Positions 21,291 through 31,075 of a DNA stretch of 64,000 nucleotides are shown here, piece after piece. The notes beneath the pieces are model-generated. The model did no database searches, had not been told where the DNA came from, and saw only the letters and a list, made by a program, of their open reading frames with translations. The stretch comes from Syngnathus acus (Eukaryota > Chordata > Actinopteri > Syngnathiformes > Syngnathidae). The position numbers were made by a program, and so were the translations under genes. The stretch is taken from contig NC_051090.1 in the NCBI RefSeq assembly GCF_901709675.1, positions 12,003,842 to 12,067,841 of the forward strand. Reading direction: 5' to 3'. How positions within the stretch are numbered: position 1 is the stretch's first letter; each line of letters begins with the position of its first letter.

Positions 21291-21333
21291 TCGAAAATGA
21301 AATGAAACGAAATGAAACAAAACAAAATGTCAT

Positions 21334-21988
21334 TACAGTAATCCTTTGCTACATCGCAATTCGATTGTTGCGGCTTCAGTACATCGCGGATTTTTTCCCC
21401 CCAAAAGAAAAATTCACAAATTCAAAATAAACCTTCTAAATTGAGGAATTATGGCATGAAAGTTGCCCACACGCCAGCAGAAGGCAACACAATTGCAGTA
21501 CATACACTTGTACCTTTTTATGAAAAAGTTGTTATAATAATAAAAGAGTTCTAAAAACATATTTACAGTATGTATACTTTAGCTACGTGTACATGTCTCA
21601 CACGCACACACACGTTTTATATTTATATTATTTATACATTATTTTCTGTGATTTATACTACGTATTAATATAGTATTTACATTTTTGAAACTATTATTTA
21701 ATGTTCTATTGATAACATATGCACTTCCCGGGCGCGGCACCGCTGCTGCTCACTGCTCCCTTCGGGGATGGGTGAAATGGAGAGACAAATTTCACTACAC
21801 CCAGATGTGTGTGTGACAATCATTGGGTCTTTACCTTTTTTTTTTTTACCTTTTATGTGGTTTAATATACACTTAATGATACACAAACAATGTATGTATG
21901 TTAAAAAAAGGGTGACACTACTTTGCGGATTTTCACATATCATATGGTCTTGGAGGCAATTATCCGCGATAAATGAGGGATTACTGTA
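21334..21988. mobile_element. MITE with TACAGTAATCC inverted ends
   Basis: Starts TACAGTAATCCTTTGCTACATC and ends GATAAATGAGGGATTACTGTA in inverted form. A ~50-base relative occurs at 54610-54655. The middle is AT-rich and holds a SINE fragment (21725-21835). It begins four bases after the end of the large transposon. Confidence 0.7.
21725..21835 (+). mobile_element. 3' fragment of an AFC/V-SINE-like SINE
   Basis: Contains the CACCGCTGCTGCTCACTGC block, AGACAAATTTCACTACACCC and the GTGTGACAATCATTGGGTC tail, matching in reverse the 3' half of the SINE at 55990-56306. The tRNA-like head is missing. Confidence 0.75.
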
Positions 21989-22014
21989 TATCTACTTTTC
22001 AAAAAAAAAAAAAT

Positions 22015-22085
22015 TTGTTTCTTTAATTTATTTGCATTTTATTAAACCTGCGAATGTGTCAGGTCATTTTGCCGGAACCTGTATG
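22015..22085 (-). mobile_element. IS630/mariner-like terminal fragment
   Basis: Inverted match to 3262-3330, including GTGTCAGGTCATTTTGCCGG. Only the terminus and subterminal AT-rich bases are present. Confidence 0.5.
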
Positions 22086-22437
22086 TATGTTTATATGTAT
22101 GTATACGTATATATATACATACACATTAACATAAATTTTTTAACTTTTTTTTTTCAAAACAACCCATTGACCCAATTTTCAACCCAACAGTTTTAAGGGC
22201 GTATCACTTGACAACACACATGAATAGTCGTGCCTAAAGTTTTCCACATTTGCTGTTGGCACAAATGGGTACTGAAAGCAGGCGAAGAAGTGAGGAAAGA
22301 AGGTGGGGGAGGATGGCTGTGCTGTGCTGTGCTGTGGGAGGAGGAACGAAGGGAAGGAGAGGAGAAGTGGCCGCTCCCGAGTTCCCGTCGGAACGTGTGC
22401 ATGTGCGCTTGTGTGTTCGGCACAAGCTTGGAGCGAC

Positions 22438-22776
22438 ATGACAGCAGCGGCGACGTCCAAGTCCGGCAAGATGGGTAGCGGCACCAAGGCGGCGCTGGTT
22501 GTTCTGGCCCTGTGGTCCGTCATCTCCCTGGTGGTCATCGTGGTGTGGTCCACGTCTCCGGACCTGAAGAGCTCGGCCCGCTGCCGCCAGGACCTGCGGG
22601 AGAGCCAGGAAAAGATCCTGGGTGCCGAGGCGCTGTGCGTTCAAGACAAGGACGAGCTGGAGCGGCGGCTGGCGGAGGCGCACCAGCGACTCCGGCACCA
22701 GGAGGCTGCACTCGCTCTGCTCGACCAGCGCCTGCGACACACCAACCAGACCCTGAACGCCTGCTACACGCGTGAG
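22438..22776 (+). CDS. Host gene, coding exon 1: type II membrane coiled-coil protein
   Basis: Exon 1 of a four-exon gene (243 aa in total). It encodes 113 residues: a short cytoplasmic N-terminus, a hydrophobic signal-anchor helix (about 18-37, [18 protein letters not shown]), then a Cys-containing, charged, heptad-like coiled coil (Leu/Glu/Arg-rich, 55-105). It ends in phase 0 at GAG before the donor GTAGGC. Luminal N-glycosylation sequons occur at N103 and, from the next exons, N119, N136 and N154. The start at 22438 is preferred over an upstream in-frame ATG because the hydrophobic anchor then sits near the N-terminus. GC-rich, non-repetitive codons contrast with the surrounding repeats. 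I do not recognise the gene with confidence; its topology resembles small Golgi or plasma-membrane coiled-coil proteins. Confidence 0.8.
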
Positions 22777-22808
22777 GTAGGCTACACCTGTGCTTGCTCT
22801 GGGGGACA

Positions 22809-22810
<2 letters not shown>

Positions 22811-22896
<86 letters not shown>

Positions 22897-22960
22897 GGTG
22901 TGGGTGGGTGCGTGCGTGCGTGCGTGCGTGCGTGTGTGCGTGTGTGTGTGGGCACCTGGA
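22811..22960. repeat. (TG)n microsatellite in intron 1
   Basis: About 40 uninterrupted TG units beginning 35 bases after the exon 1 donor, followed by TGCG variants. It creates long spurious ORFs on both strands. Confidence 0.97.
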
Positions 22961-24386
22961 AAGTCTGCCCAGCCCATGTCATGTTGTCGCCCTGTTAAAA
23001 AACGGAGCCCATTCCTATGTTCCGTCATGTGCAAAAAATGACAGCATGAAGGTGGCTCTTTTCTCAGAACTGCATTTGGCCACTTTTGGAACAATTAGCA
23101 CTTGATGCAGTCAAGCTGCCGTTCGATGGGGCTCACGTTCGCCTTGGGCCCATTCCACCTCACTCAAGCGTGAGGAATAGCTTCTGTCACCACGCTGCCA
23201 AAACTCGGACCTGGAATCATCATCTGTCCTGTCGAGAGAGAGAAGAGCATCGGTCATCTTTGGCATGATGCCACGCCAACAGAGCACCCACCGAGCGCAT
23301 GACCTCATGGCAGATGACGACTCGTTTGTTGATTGGATCCGAGCGCAGAACCGGCAAAGGTCTTGAGCGGCCGATCGGCTTTGGCGTGCGGGCTCTGGTG
23401 CAGATAGAGAACCTTTCCAAAAGATTCCAAAACGGTAACGGGGCGTGGGCCAATTTTGCTTTTCAAGAGTGAAATGATCCCAAACTTGGGACGTTTCGCA
23501 TTTTGGTCTTCAGTCTCGCGTGAATCCTTGCTGAAAAACAGTCACCATGATTCCCGCGACCTCGTGCGGTTAAAGGTACGACGCAAAGGTCAACGATGCA
23601 CCGAACCCTTCAAAAGTCGACAATATCGTGACGGACGAGTACAGAGACAGACTGCAAAAAGACAGCCTTGCAATCGACGTGTTTGTCCCTAAAAAGCCTG
23701 AATTTGTCTGCTACACAAGCTACATCCCGTGAAGGCCCAAAGTGCACCCCCCGTCGGCCCCCTCCCTTTTCAGGCAGCGTGACACAACTTTTCCAGCCTT
23801 CAACATGCTGCATGGAATAAGTGACTGTTAGTGAGTCAGCCCCCCCGGGCCCCCGCCTCCTCCCTTCCTGCCGCGACTCCCTTTCCTTCCCATTTCAGTA
23901 GCGGCCGTGTTGCTGGTCGGCCTCCCGCAAGGCACCGGGAATGTTGGCTGCTATTTCTCGTGCTAAGCTAGTGTTAGCGCCAGAGGGGCAAGGGAGTAGC
24001 CGAGGTCTTGTCGTTGCTGTTGTTATTGCTCGGCAAGTATCCTGTCGTCAAGGTAACTGACCAACAGCAGCTTCTAAAAATGGAAACTGTTCAATCCAAG
24101 ATGCCATCTGCTTTTACTCAATGCCAGCTGGGACTGATTGAGAACAGAACAGAAGCAAAAAGTATGCCAGTGAACATCCCCCAACAGAACTGAGCAGGAT
24201 AGAAACTAGCAGAATTGAAGCGAGCTCAACCAAATCAAACAAACGCGAATGGAACAGAACCAGATATGAGGAGGGCCTCGGCAGACAACCACAAGGAAGT
24301 TTGCCGTCCCGCCACCTGGTCGATTTATTTATTTTTTGTCTGGTTACACCTGCATTTTTTTTTACACCAAGTCTACATAGACTCCT
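22961..24386. other. Intron 1, mostly unique sequence
   Basis: No ORF with recognisable domains, no terminal repeats and little low-complexity sequence. The only short stretches worth notice are GC-rich blocks around 23320-23400 and 23690-23900. No splice-bounded open frame compatible with the neighbouring exons was found. Confidence 0.5.
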
Positions 24387-24749
24387 GGGAGGTATTCCAG
24401 AAAGCAGGTTCAACATACTCTGAGTCTATCCCTGAACTCTGAGTTGACTTATTTTGAGATGGGAGACTCTGAGTATTCGGTTCCAGAAAAGCTGATCTGA
24501 GTTAAATCAATCAGTATGTTCACTTGGAGTTACGCACGTGCACAACTCCTATAAAAAGCCATTATCAATCGAGCCCCAATACGAGTCACCATAACAACTG
24601 AGGATAAACAGATCACCTTCTTTGACTTTATCGGAGGTCCAAACGCTGAGTTCTGCTCAGCCAACAGAAAAAAAGTAATGCTCTGCATCCCCGATATTAT
24701 AAAGAAAATGCCATTTGCAAAAAAGCATAGTGCTATGCATAAAGGTTGC

Positions 24750-24830
24750 TCTGATATTAGTGCTCGTTTGGGGTGTGTGGGAATCGAACTCATGATGCCT
24801 GCACACAAGACAGGCAAATGTACCTCTACA
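24750..24830 (-). other. tRNA-Thr-like sequence inside the Harbinger element
   Basis: Read in reverse, a D-arm-like AGAGGTACATTT, an anticodon arm CCTGT-CTTGTGT-GCAGG with loop triplet TGT, and a T-arm with GAGTTCGATTCCC are in tRNA order. The 5' acceptor side is cut by the MITE at 24834. The D-arm and anticodon arm recur in the second Harbinger copy (about 57930-57970), so this is part of the element, not a host tRNA gene. Confidence 0.5.
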
Positions 24831-24833
24831 AAA

Positions 24834-26049
24834 TACCGTATTTTCCGCCCTAAAAGGCGCACCTAAAAACCTAAAATTTTCTCAAAAGCCGACAGTGCGC
24901 CTTATAGTCCAGTGCGCCTTATATATGGATCAATTGATGAATTTGTTGATCCATACTGGTTGTACACAGTGCTCTGCCAAAATGTTTCAGTACGTTTTAG
25001 TACGACTAGTAAATTACAAGGTCGCATCGCTTCCCAACATTACGGTAACTGTAGTCAGGGGGCGTCACCGAATAGCTGTTGTACGCGCGAGGCTATTTCA
25101 TTTCAAAATAGGCTGCTCCGTTAATGTTTCGAGTAAATTTACGGATTGATATGGAAGGGAAACATAGTTTTTATTTTGTCTCGTCACCGTGGGATAGAGG
25201 AAACGGAATTTCAGTTTCTTTGTGTGTCTTGACATATGAAGGGATTGACAATAAAGCTGACTTTGACTTTGTAAGCAGTACCAATGTGTTAGATCGAACT
25301 TTAGTCAGTTCCGATCATTTTATAGGAGATCGTTTGAGAAACGCGATTGTTTACACTTTGCTGAGGCTCATGGGAGATTGCGAGCTGAGGCTCGTGGGAC
25401 TTTGCGGATGGCTAATGCTATAACGATAGCTGCTATACGTACCAGGCTATTTCATGTCAAAATAGGCTGCTCTGTTAATGTTTCGAGTAAATCTACGGAT
25501 CGATATGGAAGGGAAACATAGGTAAGTAGTACCAATGCGTTAGATCGAACTTTAATCAGTTCCGATCATTTTATAGGAGATCGTTTGAGAAACGCGATTG
25601 TTTACACTTTGCTGAGGCTCATGGGAGATTGCGAGCTGAGGCTCGTGGGACTTTGCGGATGGCTAATGCTATAACGATAGCTGCTATACGTACCAGGCTA
25701 TTTCATGTCAAAATAGGCTGCTCTGTTAATGTTTCGAGTAAATCCACGGATCGCTATGGAAGGGAAACATAGGTAAGTAGTACCAATGCGTTAGATCGAA
25801 CTTTAGTCAGTTCCGATCATTTTATAGGAGATCGTTTGAGAAACGCGATTGTTTACAGAGGGCTCGTTGGTTATTGGCTAGTGGATGCATACCGCAACCC
25901 TAGTCAACCTCAGTTTGTTGCAGTATAGCTTCTATTTTATGCGCCTTATAATCCGGTGCGCCTTATATATGGACAAAGTTTTAAAATGGGCCGTTCATTG
26001 AAGGTGCGCCTTATAATCCGGTGCGCCTTCTAGGGCGGAAAATACGGTA
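24834..26049. mobile_element. TA-flanked MITE with ~250-bp internal tandem repeats (3 units)
   Basis: The ends are TACCGTATTTTCCGCCCTAA and its exact complement (TTCTAGGGCGGAAAATACGG at the right, with one change). Subterminal GTGCGCCTTATA blocks repeat several times at both ends. The interior is a tandem array of ~250-base units marked by AATAGGCTGCTCTGTTAATG and CCGATCATTTTATAGGAG. The first unit has a ~105-base insertion ending in ACAATAAAGCTGACTTTGAC, a LINE-type tail. A longer sister copy is at 61346-62709. There is no transposase. Confidence 0.9.
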
Positions 26050-26381
26050 TATGTCAAACTCAAGGCCCGGGGGCCAGATACGGCCCGCCACATCATTTTA
26101 TGTGGCCCGCGATGACAAATTTTTGCATCGACTTTGTGTCATTACCCATATTACAAATTGTCTTCACTTTTTAAAAATTGAGGTATTGCCATCAATTTTG
26201 ATTACCATTCAGCTTTTTAAACTATTTGAACAATTTTTACTAGTCTCTGATTTCAAAACTAGTTATTCATCAGATTGTTGTGTCGCCTATACCGTTTGTA
26301 TATAGACGACGTTGACAGTCATAATGGCGAGGGAACTATGACAACAATGCGGTCCGTAACAAAAACGAGTTTGACAGCCCT
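26050..26381. mobile_element. hAT MITE, left-truncated
   Basis: Shares TGTCAAACTCAAGGCCCGGG and GGCCAGA with the MITE at 6461-6820 and ends in TTTGACAGCCCT. The first bases of the left end were lost where it meets the neighbouring MITE. A short AAAAGCCCT tandem follows to 26404. Confidence 0.75.
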
Positions 26382-26402
26382 AAAAGCCCTAAAAGCCCTA
26401 AA

Positions 26403-26602
26403 AAACCATCAGGCATTCCACCGCCAGCGAAGGTTATTGAGATAAATTTTACTGTTCAAAGAAAGCAGTAGCGCTCGAAAAGATATTCTTTTAGAAATAA
26501 TGAAACATCTAATCTGGGTCGGAAGATTCTCTCGCGACGTAAAGCGTTTTGAATTATTACAGCTTCCATGTCGATTGGATTTTGAATTAATGGCCAATCC
26601 AT
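26403..26602 (-). pseudogene. PIF/Harbinger transposase N-terminal fragment
   Basis: Starting at 26602 (MDWPLIQN), the minus frame reads through IIQNALRRERIFRPRLDV and FLKEYLFERY, the conserved start of HARBI1-like transposases, where an aromatic/charged DYLFERYRFS-type motif precedes the catalytic core. A stop follows within about 50 codons and the DDE core is absent. The second copy starts with the same codons at 56821. Confidence 0.7.
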
Positions 26603-26659
26603 GATTAACTGCTTTCTTTGTGTGGGAGGAGACAGACTGAAACTCTAGGTCTCTTATAG

Positions 26660-27914
26660 TACCGTATTGGCCCGAATATAAGATGATGTTTTTTGCATTG
26701 AAATAAGACTCAAAAAGTGGGGGTCGTCTTACATTCGGGGTCTAGACATTATAATCATTCACAACACTAGATGGCGCCAGATATCTTTAAAGCGAAGTTA
26801 CGTAACCGCGCCTTAAATCTCGCGTGAGTTACCTCAGCTTATCGCGATTGTTGGAGCTTGTGCGCAGCGGTAAGTTAAACGTTGCAGGTATCGACTGAGT
26901 ATGTTGCTGTGATTGTGTGCGTCCTTGACACATAGTGAGTATATACATTTCATTGTTACTACTGTCCACTGTTGTGCCGTTTGTCTGATCGCGGTTTGCT
27001 TCATGTGCGCGCCGTTTGATTGACAGCTCTGGTGCGCTCCTTTAAATTTGCCTCGCATCGTACGATCAGCCATTACGCAGCGACACAGCGACTAACGGTC
27101 GCCAGCAAATGTATTTTGTTGTCTCGATGACTTATGTTTGGTGTGTTGCCGAGAGTATTTCATTTATGGTTATTTAGTATAGTGGAATCGTTACGCGCAG
27201 TTAGTTATGTAATGTGTGCCGTCTACAAGTGTTGTGTGAAGTCAGAAGTTGAGCGTTGATTTACGTGCTGTAATTCTGTCCGTTGCAGAACCACACACAC
27301 ACACACACACCCCACAAACCACACACACCCTTCACACACTTCACACACTTCACACAATACCCTTTTGTCAGTTTGCCTGTATGCCCCTATGAGCCACAGT
27401 GCCTGTTACTTTTTTGCCAATAATTCAGTAAAGCAATCAAAACTGAACCACGTCTTCCCTCCTGCATTATTTTATTGCAATGATTTTCCTTATTCAGATT
27501 TGTTTCCGACTACAGTTACAGTTAGACTTCACTTTGATGGTTAATGCAGTTATTGCAATTTTGTTGTTTTACCACAGTAGATTGGTTTATTTACATTTCA
27601 AAAACCAGAAGCCATCCATTTACAAACGTGATTGCAGTTTAGTTTACCTTTTTTAAATGTTCAGATATTAGGATGTAATAGACAGTTTTTGCATGATTTG
27701 AATGAGGCAAAATAACATGCTTTTTCTCTCGAATATATTGTCATAATCATTTGTTTCAGATGTACTGTAATCATTTTCTGTATAAAAATTAAATTTGGTG
27801 TTCAAAAAGTCTTTTTTCAAACTTGAGTCACAAAGTATTTTTTCAAATTTGAGTCTTGAAAAAGAGGGGGTTGTCTCATAATCAGGATCGTCTTATATTC
27901 GGGCCAATACGGTA
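26660..27914. mobile_element. TA-flanked MITE with GGCCCGAATATAAGA-type ends
   Basis: TACCGTATTGGCCCGAATAT at the left is matched in reverse at the right (ATATTCGGGCCAATACGGTA), with further inverted CGTCTTA blocks inside. It has a CA-rich tract near 27290-27360 and no transposase. Part of the same family occurs at 55905-56700. Confidence 0.85.
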
Positions 27915-28076
27915 ACCCTGCCAGCAAGTAGGTTATGTTCACAGAGTAAGTTACTGCAGTAACTGACCCAGAGTTTAAGTTACCTCTCTTTCTGGAACGG
28001 TTAACTTAAAGTTTGTCTCATTTCCGGGGTACTTTACTCAGAGTTTTAACATAACCCACTTTGTGGAATACCCCCT

Positions 28077-28317
28077 TAGTCTGCACTTTAGGTTGAACAT
28101 GCTTCCCGCTTGCCTGTTGCTCTCTGTCAAAACTGACATTAAAAGTCGGGATGCGTCCAGCAACACCGATGAGTCGGCGCATGTGTTGAGCTCATAGCAC
28201 GAAGCCCCGTGTCGGTGCGCATATCGCTTTAAAAAAGCCACATGACCGAACGAGCAGCATTGTAGTCTGTCAAGGAAGCGCGCTTTAGCTCTATTAAAGG
28301 AAGCGCATTGTCAACGG
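28077..28317. other. Intron 1, short unassigned spacer
   Basis: Between the Harbinger end and the chromovirus LTR. It holds a duplicated GGAAGCGC block (28275-28309) and nothing else recognisable. Confidence 0.4.
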
Positions 28318-28612
28318 GATGGAACTGAAAGGGAGCAAACAGTACAGCCAAGTGCGTAGCGACAGAGACTTTATTGTGGGGAAAGATGGGAATAGTGGGC
28401 GCTGGAGCGGCGATCTGGCTGGGGCGGACAGGCACTTCTGCCGGAATACCAAAATGGTTAAGCGAGTCAGGCTTACAGGAACGGATGAGCGAAGCGGCAT
28501 CACGGGACAGGCTAGCGGGATAGCGCTGTCAATGAGCCCGTGACAGGTGGCGGCGATTCCGCTGACAGGAGGGGCGTGGTCGTGTCGCAGGTGGCACCAG
28601 CACGTGACACCA
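28318..28612 (-). repeat. 3' LTR of the chromovirus
   Basis: Lies downstream of pol in the element's sense. The start in minus orientation is TGTCACGTGCTGGTG, with TCACGTGCTGGTG immediately duplicated. The end is at about CAGTTCCA. Confidence 0.7.
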
Positions 28613-28653
28613 GCACGTGACAGAACCCCCACCACAAGGGACGGCTCCTGACG

Positions 28654-30345
28654 TCACCAGGAACCAAAAAAAAAAAAAAAGAAAGAAACCCCCCGGACGA
28701 CCAGGTGGAGGGGGCAATATTCCGTCGAAGCGTCCGACTCCTCGGCGGACGCAGGATCGACGGACGCGGGAGCAGAAGACCCCGGTGCCGGCGGACAAGG
28801 CCGCCCCGGACCCTCCCCCCTGGTCCCCTCGTCCCTGCTCGGACGTCCGTGCCGAGGACCCGGTTGGTCCGGATGACAGCGATGAAATTCCGCGATGAGC
28901 GAATGGTCGAGTATCCAGCGGCTCGGCACCCAGGAGCGGTGCGCGTCATCATAACCCTCCCAGTCCACGAGGTACTGGAGGCCATGACCGCGCTGCCGTG
29001 ATTGGAGCAAGGAGCGGACGGCGTAAGCCGGACCACCTTCGACGAGCTGGGGCGGCGGGACGGGCGCCGGCGCCAACTTGCTCTCAAAGATGGGCCGCAC
29101 ACAGGACACATGGAACGTGGAGTGAACCTTCATGGACTCTGGAAGGAGAAGACGGACGGCGGACCAGCTAATCACCTTCTGAATAGGGAACGGTCCAACG
29201 AAGCGGGGCGCCAGCTTGCGGGATCCCGCTCGCAACGGCAAATCCCGCGTCGAGAGCCACACACGATGCCCCACTCTGTACTCCGGCGTCCGGCGCTTGT
29301 TCGCCTGGCGGGCGTAGCCTGAAACTGAGCGGAGGAGAGCGATCCGGGCTCTCGCCCAGGCTCGATGATACCGGTGGACACAAGCAAGGGCCGACGGGCA
29401 CGCCGCACCACGCTCCTGGTGGGCGAACAAGGGTGGCTGGTACCCGAAAATACAGTGGAAAGGCAAAAGCCCCGTGGCCGAGCTGGGGAGGGAATTGTGG
29501 GCATACTCTACCCAGGGAAGCCGTTGGACCCACCCGCGCTGGTCCCCGGCGGCCATGCATCGGAGGGACCTGCCCAGTTGCTGGTTCAGGCGCTCCGCTT
29601 GCCCATTGGTCTGAGGGTGAAACCCCGAGGAGAGGCTGGCCGTGGCGCCAAGGACTCGACAGAACTCCACCCAGAAGGTGGAAGCGAATTGTGGACCGCG
29701 GTCTGACACGATGTCTTGTGGGAGACCGTGGTGATGAAAAACCTCCCGCACCATGATGGATGCAGTCTGCTTCGCAGACGGGAGCTTAGGCAGAGGAATA
29801 AAATGTGTCATCTTGCTAAAACGGTCCACTACCATGAGGACCACCGTGTTCCCTTCCGAAGGGGGGAGGCCCGTGACAAAGTCGACCGACAGGTGAGACC
29901 AGGGACGCCGGGGAACCGGCAAGGGCTGGAGCAGCCCGGCCGGAGGAAGAGTAGACGTCTTACAGCGGTTACAAATTGAGCAGGCTCTGACGTAATCACT
30001 GGTGTCCACTTGCCAGGTGGGCCACCAGATACGTTGGGCCACCACGTACCTCGTGCGGGCAGCCCTGGGATGACAGGCAAGACGTGAGTCGTGCGCCCAC
30101 TCCAGGACGGACAACCGCAGGCCTTCAGGGACGAACAGGCAACCTTCCGGGCAGTTGATCGCGCGAGGCGGCTTCCACTTGGCGCTCAGTCTCCCATGAA
30201 AGAGCCGCCACCTGAACCGAGCTCGGGAGGATATTCGGAGGCGGGCCCTGCCCCTCCTCCCCACCAGGAAACAAACGTGACAGGGCGTCCACTTTTGCGT
30301 TGCGGGAACCCGGTCTGTAGGAAAGAGAAAACTCAAACCGGTCAA
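28654..30345 (-). pseudogene. Chromovirus integrase with C-terminal chromodomain (pol part 3)
   Basis: The frame holds an H2C2-type zinc-binding region ([11 protein letters not shown], then CSICNRC), the integrase core with the three acidic residues in [15 protein letters not shown] and NGQAERLNQ, the C-terminal [13 protein letters not shown] region, and a chromodomain ([18 protein letters not shown], then ILDHSLI). A proline/serine-rich tail and a poly-Phe end from an A-run follow. The core is intact by motif, but this frame is separated from the RNase H frame by a shift near 30150-30240. The first codons of the ORF before ~30170 are out of frame and not part of the protein. Confidence 0.85.
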
Positions 30346-31075
30346 AGAAAAGAGCCCACCGTGCTTGTCTCGCGTTCAGTCTCTTGGCCAATCTCAGGTA
30401 TTCCAAGTTGCGGTGGTCGGTCCAGACAATGAACGGAGTGGTGGCGCCCTCCAGCCAATGCCGCCACTCCTCCAAGGCCAACTTGACGGCGAGATGCTCC
30501 CGATTGTCGATGTCATAATTCCGTTCTGAGGCTGACAAGCGGCGAGAAAAGAAGGCGCACGGGTGGAGACAATCGTCCTGGCTGCTACGCTGGGACAGCA
30601 CCGCCCCGACACTCACGTTCGAGGCGTCCACCTCGACCACAAATTGTCTGTCGGGCTCGGGAACTCGGACGACGGGAGCGGATGTAAATCTCCTCTTAAG
30701 CTCTCGAAATGCCTGTTCTGCCCGTTCTGTCCATTTGTACGGGGAGGCGGGGCTGGTAAGGGCGGTGAGGGGCGCGGCCACCGTGCTGTATCCACGAATA
30801 AAGCGGCGATAAAAGTTCACGAATCCTAAGAACTGTTGCAGCCGCTTGCGTGTTTCGTCGGGAACAGGCCATGACGTGACCGCTTGCACCTTCCTGGGGT
30901 CCATTTCGATGGATCCCTCACGCACCACGTAGCCGAGGAATTTGACAGAGGGGGCGTGGAACTCGCAACTCTCTGCCTTCACGTAGAGCGAATTCTCCAG
31001 GAGGCGGTGCAGCACCGCCCGGACATGTCTGATATGTTCAGGGAGCGAGCGGGAGAAGATGAGGATGTCGTCCAA
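30125..31075 (-). pseudogene. Chromovirus reverse transcriptase C-terminal half and RNase H (pol part 2)
   Basis: The frame begins at the catalytic DDILIFS motif of the reverse transcriptase, continues through KFLGYVV and the [12 protein letters not shown] thumb/connection motif, then an RNase H domain with the acidic residues in VEVDAS, DNREHLA and WTDHRNL, ending at VDALSR. The start overlaps the previous frame by about 100 bases, so a frameshift separates the two halves of the active site. Confidence 0.85.

Larger units (their letters stand above)
15638..21329 (-). mobile_element. Large DNA transposon with ~1-kb tandem-repeat inverted arms
   Basis: The two ends are inverted copies: both start CATTTTGTTTTGTTTC at the outer edge, then share ~970 bases (15720-16695 against 20093-21075) made of tandem ~146-base units in the same order. 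Between the arms is one intact minus-strand ORF (17051-19651). High similarity of the arms and an unbroken ORF point to recent mobility. No exact target duplication is visible beside the chosen ends, so the true termini could be a few bases off. Repeat-built arms recall Foldback/NOF-type Mutator relatives; the superfamily is not settled. Confidence 0.8.
24387..28076 (-). mobile_element. PIF/Harbinger transposon with nested MITEs
   Basis: The left end GGGAGGTATTCCAGAAAGC and the right end, read in reverse, GGGGGTATTCCACAAAGTG form terminal inverted repeats. Both continue with CTCTGAGT-rich sequence. Between them are a minus-strand transposase start (26403-26602), a MITE (24834-26049), part of a hAT MITE (26050-26381) and another MITE (26660-27914). 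A second copy of the element's body lies at 56790-58200 on the + strand. The 3-bp target duplication expected for Harbinger is not evident. Confidence 0.7.

Noticed and set aside
22234-23105. Long overlapping ORFs (up to 286 codons) on both strands at the CA/TG repeat
   Set aside because: They arise from translation through the dinucleotide repeat and the shadow of host exon 1. The real exon ends at the donor at 22777.
23220-23480. Extra coding exon of the host gene in intron 1
   Set aside because: No pair of splice sites gives an open frame in the phase needed between exon 1 (phase 0 out) and exon 2 (phase 0 in) with continued coiled-coil character.
28617-29979. Plus-strand ORFs of 90-113 codons under the chromovirus integrase
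   Set aside because: GC-rich antisense shadows of the minus-strand integrase.
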